This document shows positions 9,158 through 17,244 of a stretch of 64,000 bases of DNA, in pieces. The notes under the pieces were generated by a model. It ran no database searches and was not told the DNA's origin. It saw only the letters and a list, made by a program, of their open reading frames with translations. A program made the translations under genes and the position numbers. Source of the DNA: Agrobacterium vitis (GTDB lineage Bacteria > Pseudomonadota > Alphaproteobacteria > Rhizobiales > Rhizobiaceae); the NCBI RefSeq assembly GCF_013337045.2, contig NZ_CP118259.1:1674001-1738000 (forward strand), written 5' to 3'. Numbering within the stretch: the stretch's first letter is position 1; every line of letters begins with the position of its first letter.

Positions 9158-9484
9158 TCAGGCGCTGCGATCCTTGGCGCCATCGGCAAACAGCGAAGGT
9201 CCGTTCTGGTCGATAATCTGGCGGGCCTTACGGAAGGTGCAATCCAGCGCATCTTCCTTGGATGTAAACATGTCGGCGCGAATGAAGCTGCGGGTCAGCG
9301 TTTCGCCGTTAACATCCTTTTCGATCCGCCCGGCCAAACGCAACTGGCTGCCTTCCTTGATCGGCTCAGCATAGATCCGGCAATCGCCATGTAATTGCGG
9401 CTCAGCGGAAACGGATTGCTTCGTTTCATCTGATGATGATGAACCCGAAAACGCCGAAAAGATCTTCGAAAGAAAGGATGCCAT
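9158..9484 (-). CDS. HlyU-like family protein
   Basis: A 108-residue protein matching the alphaproteobacterial HlyU family: it begins MASFLSKIF, has a Ser-rich linker, then YAEPIKEGSQLRLAGRI, SFIRADMF and KARQIIDQNGPSLF. The name comes from a haemolysin activator in Vibrio, but the rhizobial proteins are uncharacterised and no DNA-binding helix-turn-helix is apparent. The start at 9484 has AGAGGG about 10 bases upstream; the open frame reaches 9553 but that extension looks non-coding. It stands alone, with its end facing the cpdB terminator. Confidence 0.75.
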   Translation of the reverse strand: MASFLSKIFSAFSGSSSSDETKQSVSAEPQLHGDCRIYAEPIKEGSQLRLAGRIEKDVNGETLTRSFIRADMFTSKEDALDCTFRKARQIIDQNGPSLFADGAKDRSA

Positions 9485-9623
9485 TGCAACTGCCCTCTGC
9501 CTGCCAACAAATGTCATGGCACAGGGACGCTCCCGCATCCTGGCCAAGACCAACGTCGTTTGTCGGCAAGCATGATCATAAAATCAAGCGATTTTGCTCA
9601 GAACCCGCGATAAAAGGCTGATA

Positions 9624-10661
9624 TCAGGCGACCGCATCCTCAGCAGGCAAGGATTTCACTGCAGTTTCATTGGTCATGACACGACGGTTGCGCAGGAAAA
9701 ACTGGAAACTGGTTGGCGCCCGCATCAGATATCCCGGATAGGCAGTAATCAGGCGCATCAGAACCTTGAAATCCGGCAGGTAGCCCTTGGCCAAGCCACG
9801 CAACAGGGCATAAGTATAGGCGCCTTCATAAAGCTTCTGGCGGAACAGAACAGTCTCCGGATCAGCAAGCAGGATAACCGGCGTATCCTTGAGGTAATTA
9901 TATTGAAGCGCCAGACACCCCTGGATCGCCACAGATTTCGGGCTCGCCCAGGACACGTTGGACCAATAGAGATTGACGCCTTCCAGGCAGCTGACATTGA
10001 TCTTCGGATCGATCACCGTGTCGTTGAACAGGCAAAGCTCGATCCAGAAAACATGATCCTCACCGGCACTGCGCAATGCGCCATTGAAACGCAAACCGGC
10101 ATTTTTCTTGAACCGGTAAACGACGGTCGAAGTCTGCGGAGGGCACTCGCGGATCATCACTTCAGCAAGCCGTCCCTTGCGGAAGGCATGGTAATTATCG
10201 CCGCAGATCAGGTCTTCAGCGGAAGCAAGCGCACGGCGCGTACCAGGAAGACTAATGAAATAGTCGGCATAATACTTGCCACGAACATGGTTGCAGAAGA
10301 AGAAATCGCCAAAGGCAAGCCCGTCCAAGGCGCGCTGGATGTGATTGTCGTGCCAGACGTCATCAGAATCGAGAAAGGCCACATAGTTGACGGGATCGGC
10401 TTCAAGATAATCCAGCGCCATATTGCGCGCTTCGCCTGGTCCACCATTGTCTTTTTCAAGCAGAACGATGCGCAGATTGGGACTAGCTTCGAAACCAGCA
10501 AGTTCCTCTTTGGCGGGAATTGGCGAGCTATCGTCAACGATAACAACGCTTATCTCAACGTCACTGTCTAATTTCTGCGCTTTAATCGATTCCAGAGCCC
10601 GGGATAAAATTCCCTTCTCTTTCTGGAAAAAGGGAATCACGACAGCAACCGATACACTCAT
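9624..10661 (-). CDS. Family 2 glycosyltransferase
   Basis: A protein of about 345 residues with a GT-A fold at the N-terminus: VAVVIPFFQKE, VVIVDDSS (nucleotide-sugar binding), GGPGEARNMAL and the metal-binding LDSDDVW. The acceptor half includes SAGEDHVFW. No membrane segments are seen in the catalytic part. The sugar and acceptor are unknown; it could decorate exopolysaccharide or lipopolysaccharide. The start is uncertain among ATG 10661, ATG 10664 and GTG 10673; GAGG at the expected distance favours 10661. It is isolated, with no polysaccharide genes around it, and is preceded by a long non-coding region. Confidence 0.88.
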   Translation of the reverse strand: MSVSVAVVIPFFQKEKGILSRALESIKAQKLDSDVEISVVIVDDSSPIPAKEELAGFEASPNLRIVLLEKDNGGPGEARNMALDYLEADPVNYVAFLDSDDVWHDNHIQRALDGLAFGDFFFCNHVRGKYYADYFISLPGTRRALASAEDLICGDNYHAFRKGRLAEVMIRECPPQTSTVVYRFKKNAGLRFNGALRSAGEDHVFWIELCLFNDTVIDPKINVSCLEGVNLYWSNVSWASPKSVAIQGCLALQYNYLKDTPVILLADPETVLFRQKLYEGAYTYALLRGLAKGYLPDFKVLMRLITAYPGYLMRAPTSFQFFLRNRRVMTNETAVKSLPAEDAVA

Positions 10662-10907
10662 CATACACCTCACGTTGCTTCAACGACACCCTTTGCCACG
10701 CGCGGATTTCAAGCCATGCGCAGCCAAGATCTGTTCAGACACCATCACTGATGCCGCAGCGTTCACGGAAAAAGCATTAATACAAAATTAAGCCTACACA
10801 ACATTAGCCGAGCCAGCAACATCTAGAAACGTCATTTATTGGGTCTATTTTTTTAAGAATCGCGGGAACGAAATCAGCATTACCATTATGCTACACATGT
10901 ATTTTTA

Positions 10908-10924
10908 CCAATTTCCCAAATTGG
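10908..10924. repeat. Perfect inverted repeat CCAATTT-CCC-AAATTGG
   Basis: Two perfect 7-base arms are separated by CCC, a geometry suited to a dimeric repressor operator. It lies about 245 bases upstream of the glycosyltransferase start. Confidence 0.45.
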
Positions 10925-11057
10925 GACAGCACTGTTTAAGCAGCAAAATTAAGAAAAACTATTCGAAATCAATATTTTGGAAGATTGGTGTGTATCTACC
11001 CCCTTATTATTGGGGATATTTTACAAACCTTAAGTGGATTTATTCTAGGCAATGCAA

Positions 11058-11092
11058 CCGTTTATGATTGCATGCTTGAATGCAAAAAACGG
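11058..11092. repeat. Nested inverted repeat in the ilvA upstream gap
   Basis: An outer pair CCGTTT/AAACGG (11058-11063, 11087-11092) encloses an inner pair TTGCAT/ATGCAA (11068-11073, 11080-11085). The arms can form an interrupted hairpin in RNA or mark a protein site. Confidence 0.45.
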
Positions 11093-11258
11093 AACTTATG
11101 GTAAATTTCTTGATAGCATCAGCTTATGATCCATATCGAGACATGGATTGGCCGTAGGCAGCGGTGTTTCTAACCCTGCCCTTCCTGCTTTCGCTTCAGT
11201 AGAGCGCGTCAGCAACGCCGTTCGCCTATACCCTGCCGAGGTAAAACCGTATTTTTCA

Positions 11259-11319
11259 CTATCTGCTGGAGGATTGCTTAAAGCAGTTCCAACTTCGGGA
11301 TTGATGCGTTAGCAGATAG
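11259..11319 (+). promoter_or_regulatory. Inverted repeats in the putative ilvA leader
   Basis: CTATCTGCT at 11259-11267 pairs perfectly with AGCAGATAG at 11311-11319, and the enclosed segment contains a second palindrome, TGCTT-A-AAGCA. The element ends about 30 bases before the ilvA start, so it may form a structured leader. No Leu/Ile/Thr-rich leader peptide is evident. Confidence 0.4.
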
Positions 11320-11350
11320 CACTGATATTGCCGATGCTGGAAACCAGACC

Positions 11351-12601
11351 ATGACAAAAACTGCCGTTCAAGATGCCGTTCATGCCCTTCGCGACCTGTT
11401 CCCCGCGACACCCCTGCAATTGAGCGAGCACTTGAGCACATTGTTCAATGCCAATATTTATCTCAAACGCGAAGACCTGACGCCGGTGCGCTCCTATAAG
11501 GTGCGCGGCGCCTATAACTTCTTCCGCAAAGTTATCGCCCGGGGACAGATCGACAAGATCTTCGTCTGCGCCTCGGCCGGCAATCATGCACAGGGCTTTG
11601 CATTCGCCTGCCGTCACTTCGGCGTGCATGGCGTGGTGTTCATGCCGGTGACCACGCCGCAGCAGAAGATCGACAAGACCCGCAAGTTCGGTGCCGAGTT
11701 CATCACCATCCGGCTGGTCGGCGATATCTTCGACCAATGCTATAAGGCAGCCCGCGACTATGTGGATGAAGCCGACGGCCTGATGGTGCCGCCGTTCGAC
11801 CATGCTGACATCATCGAAGGCCAGGCAACCGTTGCTGCCGAAATTCTGGAACAACTACCGGAAGAGGTCACACCCGATCTGGTGATCATGCCCGTCGGCG
11901 GCGGCGGCTTGAGTGCGGGCATGACGGGCTATCTGGCCGAAGACCTACCTGCATCCGCCTTTCTGTTTGCCGAGCCGGTCGGCGCGCCAAGCCTCAAACG
12001 CTCGTTGGAAGCGGGTGAAGTCATCACCCTCCCCAAGGTCGATAATTTTGTTGATGGTGCCGCCGTGGCGCGAATCGGCGATGCCAATTTTGCAGCCTTG
12101 AAACAGTTTCCGCCCGCTCAGGTCATGCTGGTGCCGGAAAACGCGATTTGCGGAACGATCATCGACATGCTGAATGTCGAAGGCGTGGTGCTGGAACCGG
12201 CGGGCGCCTTGGCGATTGCTGCCCTCGGCCTGGCGGAGCGTCCATCCATTGAGGGCAAGACCGTGGTTCTCGTCGTCTCCGGTGGCAATTTCGATTTCGA
12301 GCGCCTGCCCGACGTTAAAGAGCGCGCCATGCGCTATGCCGGCTTGAAGAAATATTTCATCCTGCGCCTGCCGCAGCGGCCCGGCGCGTTGCGCGATTTT
12401 CTCAACCTGCTCGGCCCGGAAGACGATATCGCCCGCTTCGAATATCTGAAGAAATCCGCCCGCAATTTTGGCTCGATCCTGATCGGAATTGAAACGACGG
12501 ATGCCTCGAATTTTTCCGGCCTGTTTCAACGCTTCGATGAAAATGGTCTCGGCTTCGAGGACATCACCGAAAACGACATCCTGGCCAATCTGATCATCTG
12601 A
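11351..12601 (+). CDS. ilvA: Threonine ammonia-lyase (threonine deaminase)
   Basis: A 416-residue PLP enzyme that converts L-threonine to 2-oxobutanoate and ammonia, the first step of isoleucine synthesis. Lys50 in RSYKVRGAYNF is the PLP-binding lysine, and the glycine-rich phosphate loop GGGGLSAG is near residue 182. The C-terminal 80 residues or so (from YFILRLPQRPGALRDFL) form a single ACT-like regulatory domain, shorter than the double domain of the 514-residue E. coli enzyme. A catabolic role cannot be excluded, but the regulatory domain favours a biosynthetic enzyme. GGAAACCAGACC precedes the ATG. The upstream region carries inverted repeats. Confidence 0.93.
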   Translation: MTKTAVQDAVHALRDLFPATPLQLSEHLSTLFNANIYLKREDLTPVRSYKVRGAYNFFRKVIARGQIDKIFVCASAGNHAQGFAFACRHFGVHGVVFMPVTTPQQKIDKTRKFGAEFITIRLVGDIFDQCYKAARDYVDEADGLMVPPFDHADIIEGQATVAAEILEQLPEEVTPDLVIMPVGGGGLSAGMTGYLAEDLPASAFLFAEPVGAPSLKRSLEAGEVITLPKVDNFVDGAAVARIGDANFAALKQFPPAQVMLVPENAICGTIIDMLNVEGVVLEPAGALAIAALGLAERPSIEGKTVVLVVSGGNFDFERLPDVKERAMRYAGLKKYFILRLPQRPGALRDFLNLLGPEDDIARFEYLKKSARNFGSILIGIETTDASNFSGLFQRFDENGLGFEDITENDILANLII

Positions 12602-12758
12602 CGATGTTTAAAATTGCACCGCTGTCTGCTTAAAATTTGACGTTCTGCCGCATTTGCCGGACGACAATAGCTCACGACAGAACAGTAAATTTTGAAAAAC
12701 CGCCAAAAAACAAAGGATAAACAGACAAAACTCCAAATAGCACTCGGCAATTGCCAAG

Positions 12759-12775
12759 CTGGCACAAGAGTTGCT
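12759..12775 (+). promoter_or_regulatory. Sigma-54 (RpoN) -24/-12 promoter of the guanidine operon
   Basis: CTGGCACAAGAGTTGCT matches the RpoN consensus TGGCAC-N5-TTGC, with GG and GC separated by exactly 10 bases. The GC of the -12 element is at 12773-12774, so transcription would start near 12786, immediately before the riboswitch. A TGCACC half-site resembling an NtrC site lies near 12616, too weak to call. Confidence 0.75.
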
Positions 12776-12789
12776 AGTATACAGCCAGA

Positions 12790-12898
12790 GTTGGCAGCTA
12801 GGGTTCCGGCGCGAGAAGCGTGACTGGTCCGAGAGCAGCCACCGGCGGGGGAGACATCCCTGTCGGGTGCACGGCGGGATAAAAGCCCGGGAGACCTC
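12790..12898 (+). ncRNA. Guanidine-I riboswitch (ykkC class) aptamer
   Basis: The conserved blocks of the ykkC/guanidine-I aptamer occur in order with the expected spacing: CTAGGGTTCCG at about 12798-12808, GACTGGTCCGAGAGC at 12822-12836, and ACGGCGGGATAAAAGCCCGG from 12871, followed by GAGA. The class binds guanidinium and turns downstream genes on. The gene content downstream (transporter, DUF1989 proteins, urea/guanidine carboxylase) is the classic regulon. Exact ends are approximate. Confidence 0.93.
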
Positions 12899-12905
12899 GT
12901 TAGCC

Positions 12906-12942
12906 AAGGGATTGGCGGCGTTGGTCTATGCCGATCCCTTTT
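12906..12942 (+). terminator. Riboswitch expression-platform terminator
   Basis: An 11-bp stem (12906-12916 against 12930-12940, one G-U) with a 13-base loop ends in CCCTTTT, directly after the aptamer and 24 bases before the first start codon. It would stop transcription when guanidine is absent. The T run is short, so action through Rho or translation is also possible. Confidence 0.7.
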
Positions 12943-12965
12943 GAAAAAAGCAAAAGGGGAAATTC

Positions 12966-14039
12966 ATGCGCCTGTTCTCAAAACTTCTCTCTGTTTCCGT
13001 ACTGTCCGCAGCTATGTCGCTCACCGGACTTGTCCCAGCCGATGCCGCCACCAAGAAGGAGTTCAAGGTTGCCTGGTCGATCTATGTCGGCTGGATGCCG
13101 TGGGGCTATGCCAGCGACCATGGCATCGTCAAGAAATGGGCCGACAAATACGGCATCAAGATCGATGTCACGCAGTTCAACGATTACGTGGAATCGATGA
13201 ACCAATACACCGCCGGTGCCTTCGATGCGGTCACGCTGACCAATATGGACGGTCTTTCCATTCCCGCCGCTGGCGGCGTCGATACCACGGCGGTGATCGT
13301 CGGCGACTTTTCCAATGGCAATGACGCGGTCATCCTGAAGGGTAAGGACAAGCTTGCCGATATCAGAGGCCAGAACGTCAATCTGGTCGAATTTTCTGTC
13401 TCGCATTACCTGCTGGTGCGGGCACTGGAAAGCCTTAAACTGACGGAAAAAGACGTGAAGGTGGTCAACACCTCAGATGCCGATATGGTCGCTGCCTATA
13501 AGACCGACGATGTGACCTCGGTTGTCACCTGGAACCCGCTGGTCTCGACCATTCTGGAAGAACCGACAGCGAAGAAAGTGTTCGACAGTTCGCAGATCCC
13601 CGGCGAAATCATGGACCTGATGGTCGCCAATACCGAAGTCCTCAAGGACAATCCGGATTTCGGCAAGGCGCTGGCGGGCATCTGGTATGATACGGTCAAG
13701 CTGATGATGACCGACACCGCAGAAGGCAAGGCTGCCCGCGAGGAGATGGGCAAGGCTTCGGGCACTGACCTCAAGGGCTTCGACAGCCAGTTGGCCGCCA
13801 CCAAGCTGTTCGACAAGCCAGCGGATGCCAGCGCCTTCACCACCTCGCCCGGCCTGCCGAAAACCATGGATCTGGTGCGTAATTTCCTGTTTGAAAAAGG
13901 CCTGCTGGGCAATGGCGCACCCTCTGCCGACGTGATCGGTATCGAAATGCCTGATGGTAAGGTGCTGGGCGACAAGGCCAATGTGAAGTTCCGCTTCACC
14001 ACCACCTATATGGATGCCGCCGCCAAAGGCACACTCTGA
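12966..14039 (+). CDS. ABC transporter substrate-binding protein (NitT/TauT type), probably for guanidine or a related compound
   Basis: A 357-residue periplasmic binding protein with an N-terminal signal peptide (LSVSVLSAAMSLTGLV, cleavage after PADAA). The body is of the nitrate/sulfonate/urea-carboxylase-linked binding-protein type, with GWMPWGYASDHGIVKKWA and DAVTLTNMDGLSIPAAGG. AGGGGAA lies 6 bases before the ATG. It is the first gene behind the guanidine-I riboswitch and is followed by its permease and ATPase. Guanidine as ligand is inferred from this context, not from binding residues. Confidence 0.85.
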   Translation: MRLFSKLLSVSVLSAAMSLTGLVPADAATKKEFKVAWSIYVGWMPWGYASDHGIVKKWADKYGIKIDVTQFNDYVESMNQYTAGAFDAVTLTNMDGLSIPAAGGVDTTAVIVGDFSNGNDAVILKGKDKLADIRGQNVNLVEFSVSHYLLVRALESLKLTEKDVKVVNTSDADMVAAYKTDDVTSVVTWNPLVSTILEEPTAKKVFDSSQIPGEIMDLMVANTEVLKDNPDFGKALAGIWYDTVKLMMTDTAEGKAAREEMGKASGTDLKGFDSQLAATKLFDKPADASAFTTSPGLPKTMDLVRNFLFEKGLLGNGAPSADVIGIEMPDGKVLGDKANVKFRFTTTYMDAAAKGTL

Positions 14040-14109
14040 GCAACGCCTGACCTGTGAGTGGGGCGGATATCTTTCCGCCCCACATTCCCCAAGAGTTCGG
14101 AGCGACAGG

Positions 14110-14928
14110 ATGCGTTGGATCAATCAAAAACCGAGCAATGGTGCGAAACTTGGCCTCGCTGCCCTGCCCTTTGCACTGGTGCTTCTCGCCTATGGCGCAG
14201 GTTCGGCGGCACGGTTGGCGGAAAACGCCAATGACAAGCTGCTGCCAGGCTTTGCCGCCTTTGCCGATGCCATCAACCGTGTGGCCTTTACCGCCGATGC
14301 CCGCACCGGCGACTATGTTCTCTGGACCGATACGCTGGCCAGCCTGACGCGGCTTTCCTCCGGGCTTGGAATTTCACTGTTGATCGCACTGACGATCGGC
14401 ATGGCCATCGGCATGCTACCCTATCTGCGTGCGCTGCTGTCGCCCTTCGTCGCCGCCATTTCCATGGTGCCACCATTGGCGCTGCTGCCCATTCTATTCA
14501 TCGCCATGGGCCTGGGCGAGGTCTCGAAAATCACCCTGATCGTTATCGGCGTTGCACCGATCGTGATCCGTGATCTGGCGCTCACCGCCCTTGCCCTGCC
14601 GCGCGAACAGATCATCAAGGCGGAAACGCTAGGCGGCTCCTCCTGGCAGGTCGCCATCAGGGTGGTCCTGCCCCAAATCCTGCCGCGCCTGCTCACCTGT
14701 CTCAGATTGCAGCTTGGCCCGGCCTTCCTGTTTCTGATCGCAGCGGAAGCAATTTCCTCTGATAGCGGCCTCGGCTACCGGATCTTCCTGGTGCGCCGTT
14801 ACCTGTCCATGGATGTGATTTTTCCTTACGTGTTGTGGATCACGCTGATTGCTGTTGTGGCCGATGTCCTGCTCGACCGGTTGCGCATCGCCCTGTTTCC
14901 CTGGTCCAACCTGGAGAAGGGCGCATGA
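14110..14928 (+). CDS. ABC transporter permease of the guanidine operon
   Basis: A 272-residue inner-membrane protein of the BPD_transp_1 fold with about six hydrophobic segments, the first around residues 16-33. The EAA-type loop is seen in IKAETLGGSSWQVAIRVVLPQILP, which contacts the ATPase. The start at 14110 has GGAG 7 bases upstream; the frame runs open to 14014, but that part is not protein-like. Its stop codon overlaps the ATPase start as ATGA (14925-14928). Confidence 0.88.
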   Translation: MRWINQKPSNGAKLGLAALPFALVLLAYGAGSAARLAENANDKLLPGFAAFADAINRVAFTADARTGDYVLWTDTLASLTRLSSGLGISLLIALTIGMAIGMLPYLRALLSPFVAAISMVPPLALLPILFIAMGLGEVSKITLIVIGVAPIVIRDLALTALALPREQIIKAETLGGSSWQVAIRVVLPQILPRLLTCLRLQLGPAFLFLIAAEAISSDSGLGYRIFLVRRYLSMDVIFPYVLWITLIAVVADVLLDRLRIALFPWSNLEKGA

Positions 14929-15740
14929 GCGGGTTGAAGATCGACAATATCTGGAAGGAATATGGCGACCAGATCGTGCTGGAAGGCGTTTCGCTAACAG
15001 TCGCGTCCCGCGCATTCGTGGCGCTGGTCGGCCCATCCGGCTGCGGCAAGAGCACGTTTCTGCGCATGCTGCTGGGGCAGGAACAGCCGACGCGCGGCAC
15101 CATCCTGCTGGATGGCGAACCGCTGCCGAAGGAGCCGGGACCGGATCGCGGCGTGGTCTTCCAGCGCTACTCGGTATTTCCGCACCTCACCGTGCTGGGC
15201 AATGTGCTGTTGGGTAAGGAATTGCCCGCCTCGCCATTGGCTGGTCGCCTGTTCGGCTCTGCCCGGCGCAATGCGGTGGATGAGGCCCGCGCGATGATTG
15301 CCGCCGTTGGCCTTGCCGGATCGGAAGCGAAATATCCGGCCCAGCTTTCCGGCGGCATGCAGCAACGGCTGGCGCTCGCGCAGGCACTGATCATGAAGCC
15401 AAAAGTGCTGCTGCTGGACGAGCCGTTCGGGGCGCTCGATCCGGGCATTCGCGCCGAAATCCACACGCTGATGAAAAAGCTCTGGCACGAAAACCCGATG
15501 ACCGTCGTCATGGTCACTCATGACATGCGGGAAGCCTTCACACTGGCCAGCCGCGTTGTGGCTTTCGAGCGTCCCCGTGACCGGCCAGAGGAAAAACAGC
15601 GCTACGGCGCCACCATCACCAAGGACATTTCCATCTGGCCACCCCGCCAGGCGGGTACCCCTTCCATCTTTCGCCCTGACCGGGACGGCCCGGTCGCAGC
15701 AAACGGGCTTCACCGGGACGACCCGGCACATCGTCGATAG
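14925..15740 (+). CDS. ABC transporter ATP-binding protein of the guanidine operon
   Basis: A 271-residue ATPase. Walker A is GPSGCGKS at residues 36-43, the signature LSGGMQQR is near 142-149, Walker B (LLLDEP) is near 160-166, and the switch histidine is in VTHDMREA. It resembles the NitT/TauT-type subunits. The C-terminal 45 residues or so are rich in Pro and Arg and look like a variable tail. GGAGAAGG precedes its ATG inside the permease gene, and the two genes overlap by 4 bases. Confidence 0.9.
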   Translation: MSGLKIDNIWKEYGDQIVLEGVSLTVASRAFVALVGPSGCGKSTFLRMLLGQEQPTRGTILLDGEPLPKEPGPDRGVVFQRYSVFPHLTVLGNVLLGKELPASPLAGRLFGSARRNAVDEARAMIAAVGLAGSEAKYPAQLSGGMQQRLALAQALIMKPKVLLLDEPFGALDPGIRAEIHTLMKKLWHENPMTVVMVTHDMREAFTLASRVVAFERPRDRPEEKQRYGATITKDISIWPPRQAGTPSIFRPDRDGPVAANGLHRDDPAHRR

Positions 15741-15751
15741 GAGATAAAAAC

Positions 15752-16579
15752 ATGCATATCCGACGCTCTGCCGAAGAGATTGCCGCCAACCGGGCGCGCT
15801 ATGAGGAACACCAGAAAAACGGTCTGGACTTTTCCCCGAAGGCCCTGCCGGGCAAAAGCCCGCTGCCCGCACAGGACATCGAGGTGGCGGACCTTATCCA
15901 TAGCGAGACCATTCCCGGCGGCTGGTATTGGTCCACGCCAGTAAAAACCCATGAGACCCTGCGCATCGCCCTGCCCCACGGGTTTTCAACCGTCACGCTC
16001 GTCGCCTGGAACGCTGCTGAGCCGTCCGAACGGCTGAACCTGCCTGATACCGTCAAGATGCAATGGACGACCGGGCTTGGCAAAGGCCGGTTGATGTTTT
16101 CCGACATGGGCAAGGTGATGTTTTCGATCACCGAAGACACATGCGGCGCGCATGATTGCCTGATGGGTGGCTCCACCGCAGCAAGCAACGCCCGCAAATA
16201 CGCCAGTGCCAACAGCCAGGGCCTGCGCAATACCCGCGACAATCTCCTGATCATGGTGAGCAAGCTCGGCCTCGACAAGCGCGATATTCCAGCAGCCCTT
16301 GCCTTGTTTGCCCCAGTGCGGGTCGATGCGGAAGGACGCTTCCACTGGAGGCCGGAACTGCTCAATGGCGGAGATTACATCGAGCTTCGCGCCGAGATGG
16401 AGATGATCGTCGGCTTTTCCAATTGCCCGCATCCGCTCGATCCCAATCCGCTCTACCAGCCCAATCCCGTTGTCATTAGCCGGATAAAGGCCAAGCAGCC
16501 GCAAGCGGACGATCTTTGCCGCACGGCGACAGCCGAAGCTGTGCGTGGCTTTGAAAACAATGCGTTTGCAGCGCTGTAA
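15752..16579 (+). CDS. Urea carboxylase-associated DUF1989 protein, putative carboxyguanidine deiminase subunit
   Basis: A 275-residue DUF1989 protein of the larger 'urea carboxylase-associated protein 2' type. Likely metal-binding or catalytic Cys/His residues occur in DTCGAHDCLMGG, and a second conserved block is LNGGDYIELRAEMEMIVGFSNCPHP. Established work on this family shows that two paralogous DUF1989 proteins encoded beside guanidine carboxylase form a carboxyguanidine deiminase (CgdAB) that converts carboxyguanidine to allophanate and ammonia. AGGAG lies 7 bases upstream. Which of the two subunits this is was not resolved. Confidence 0.9.
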   Translation: MHIRRSAEEIAANRARYEEHQKNGLDFSPKALPGKSPLPAQDIEVADLIHSETIPGGWYWSTPVKTHETLRIALPHGFSTVTLVAWNAAEPSERLNLPDTVKMQWTTGLGKGRLMFSDMGKVMFSITEDTCGAHDCLMGGSTAASNARKYASANSQGLRNTRDNLLIMVSKLGLDKRDIPAALALFAPVRVDAEGRFHWRPELLNGGDYIELRAEMEMIVGFSNCPHPLDPNPLYQPNPVVISRIKAKQPQADDLCRTATAEAVRGFENNAFAAL

Positions 16580-16590
16580 GGGAGGAAACC

Positions 16591-17241
16591 ATGTCTGAAT
16601 TCAACACCACATCCCCCCTTCGCACGCCTTATACCGCTGTGCAGGATCACGTCATTGCGGCGGAAGCGCCATTTTCAACCGTGGTCAAGAAGGGCCAGAT
16701 CCTGCGGATCGAGGACAGCTATGGCCAGCAGGCCATCGACACGCTGTTTTATAATGCCAAGGATTTGTCCGAGCGTTACTCCAATCAGGATACGATGCGC
16801 GAACAGGGTGCCGCCTATATTTCCACCGGCACCAAAATCATCTCCAATGAAGGCCGGATCATGCTGACCATGACCGCCGATAGCTGCGGGCGACACGATA
16901 CCTCAGCCGGGGCCTGCTCCTGCGAAAGCAATACGGTGCGCTTTGGCCATGGTACCAAACATCTGCATGCCTGCCGCGATAATTTCGTGCTGGAAGTGGC
17001 GAAATACGGCATGAGCAAGCGCGACGTGGTCGCCAATATCAACTTCTTCATGAATGTGCCGATTGAGCCGAGCGGCCAGATGACCATTGTCGATGGCATT
17101 TCCGCCCCCGGCGATTATGTCGAGCTACAAGCCGAAATGGATGTGCTGCTGGTGATTTCCAATTGCCCGCAAATCAACAATCCCTGCAACGGTTTTGATC
17201 CGACGCCTGCCCGGGTTCTGGTCTGGGATAGCGAGGACTGA
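16591..17241 (+). CDS. Urea carboxylase-associated DUF1989 protein, second putative carboxyguanidine deiminase subunit
   Basis: A 216-residue paralogue of the preceding protein ('urea carboxylase-associated protein 1' type). It shares the pattern in DSCGRHDTSAGACSCESN and the GDYVELQAEMDVLLVISNCP block near the C-terminus, and is extra rich in cysteine around residues 110. It starts 11 bases after the previous stop with GGGAGGAAACC as ribosome site, and ends 3 bases before the carboxylase ATG. Heterodimer formation with the 275-residue partner is expected from family knowledge. Confidence 0.9.
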   Translation: MSEFNTTSPLRTPYTAVQDHVIAAEAPFSTVVKKGQILRIEDSYGQQAIDTLFYNAKDLSERYSNQDTMREQGAAYISTGTKIISNEGRIMLTMTADSCGRHDTSAGACSCESNTVRFGHGTKHLHACRDNFVLEVAKYGMSKRDVVANINFFMNVPIEPSGQMTIVDGISAPGDYVELQAEMDVLLVISNCPQINNPCNGFDPTPARVLVWDSED

Positions 17242-17244
17242 TCG

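Larger units (their letters stand above)
10674..11350. other. 677-base AT-rich intergenic region with inverted repeats
   Basis: No coding frame is convincing on either strand. The region is visibly richer in A and T than its surroundings and contains CCAATTT-CCC-AAATTGG (10908-10924), a nested repeat at 11058-11092 and a paired element just before ilvA at 11259-11319. It must hold the promoters of the divergent glycosyltransferase and ilvA genes; a small RNA is possible. Confidence 0.6.

Noticed and set aside
12608..12640. NtrC tandem site upstream of the sigma-54 element
   Set aside because: Only a TGCACC half-site is visible; no paired GGTGCA at the expected spacing.
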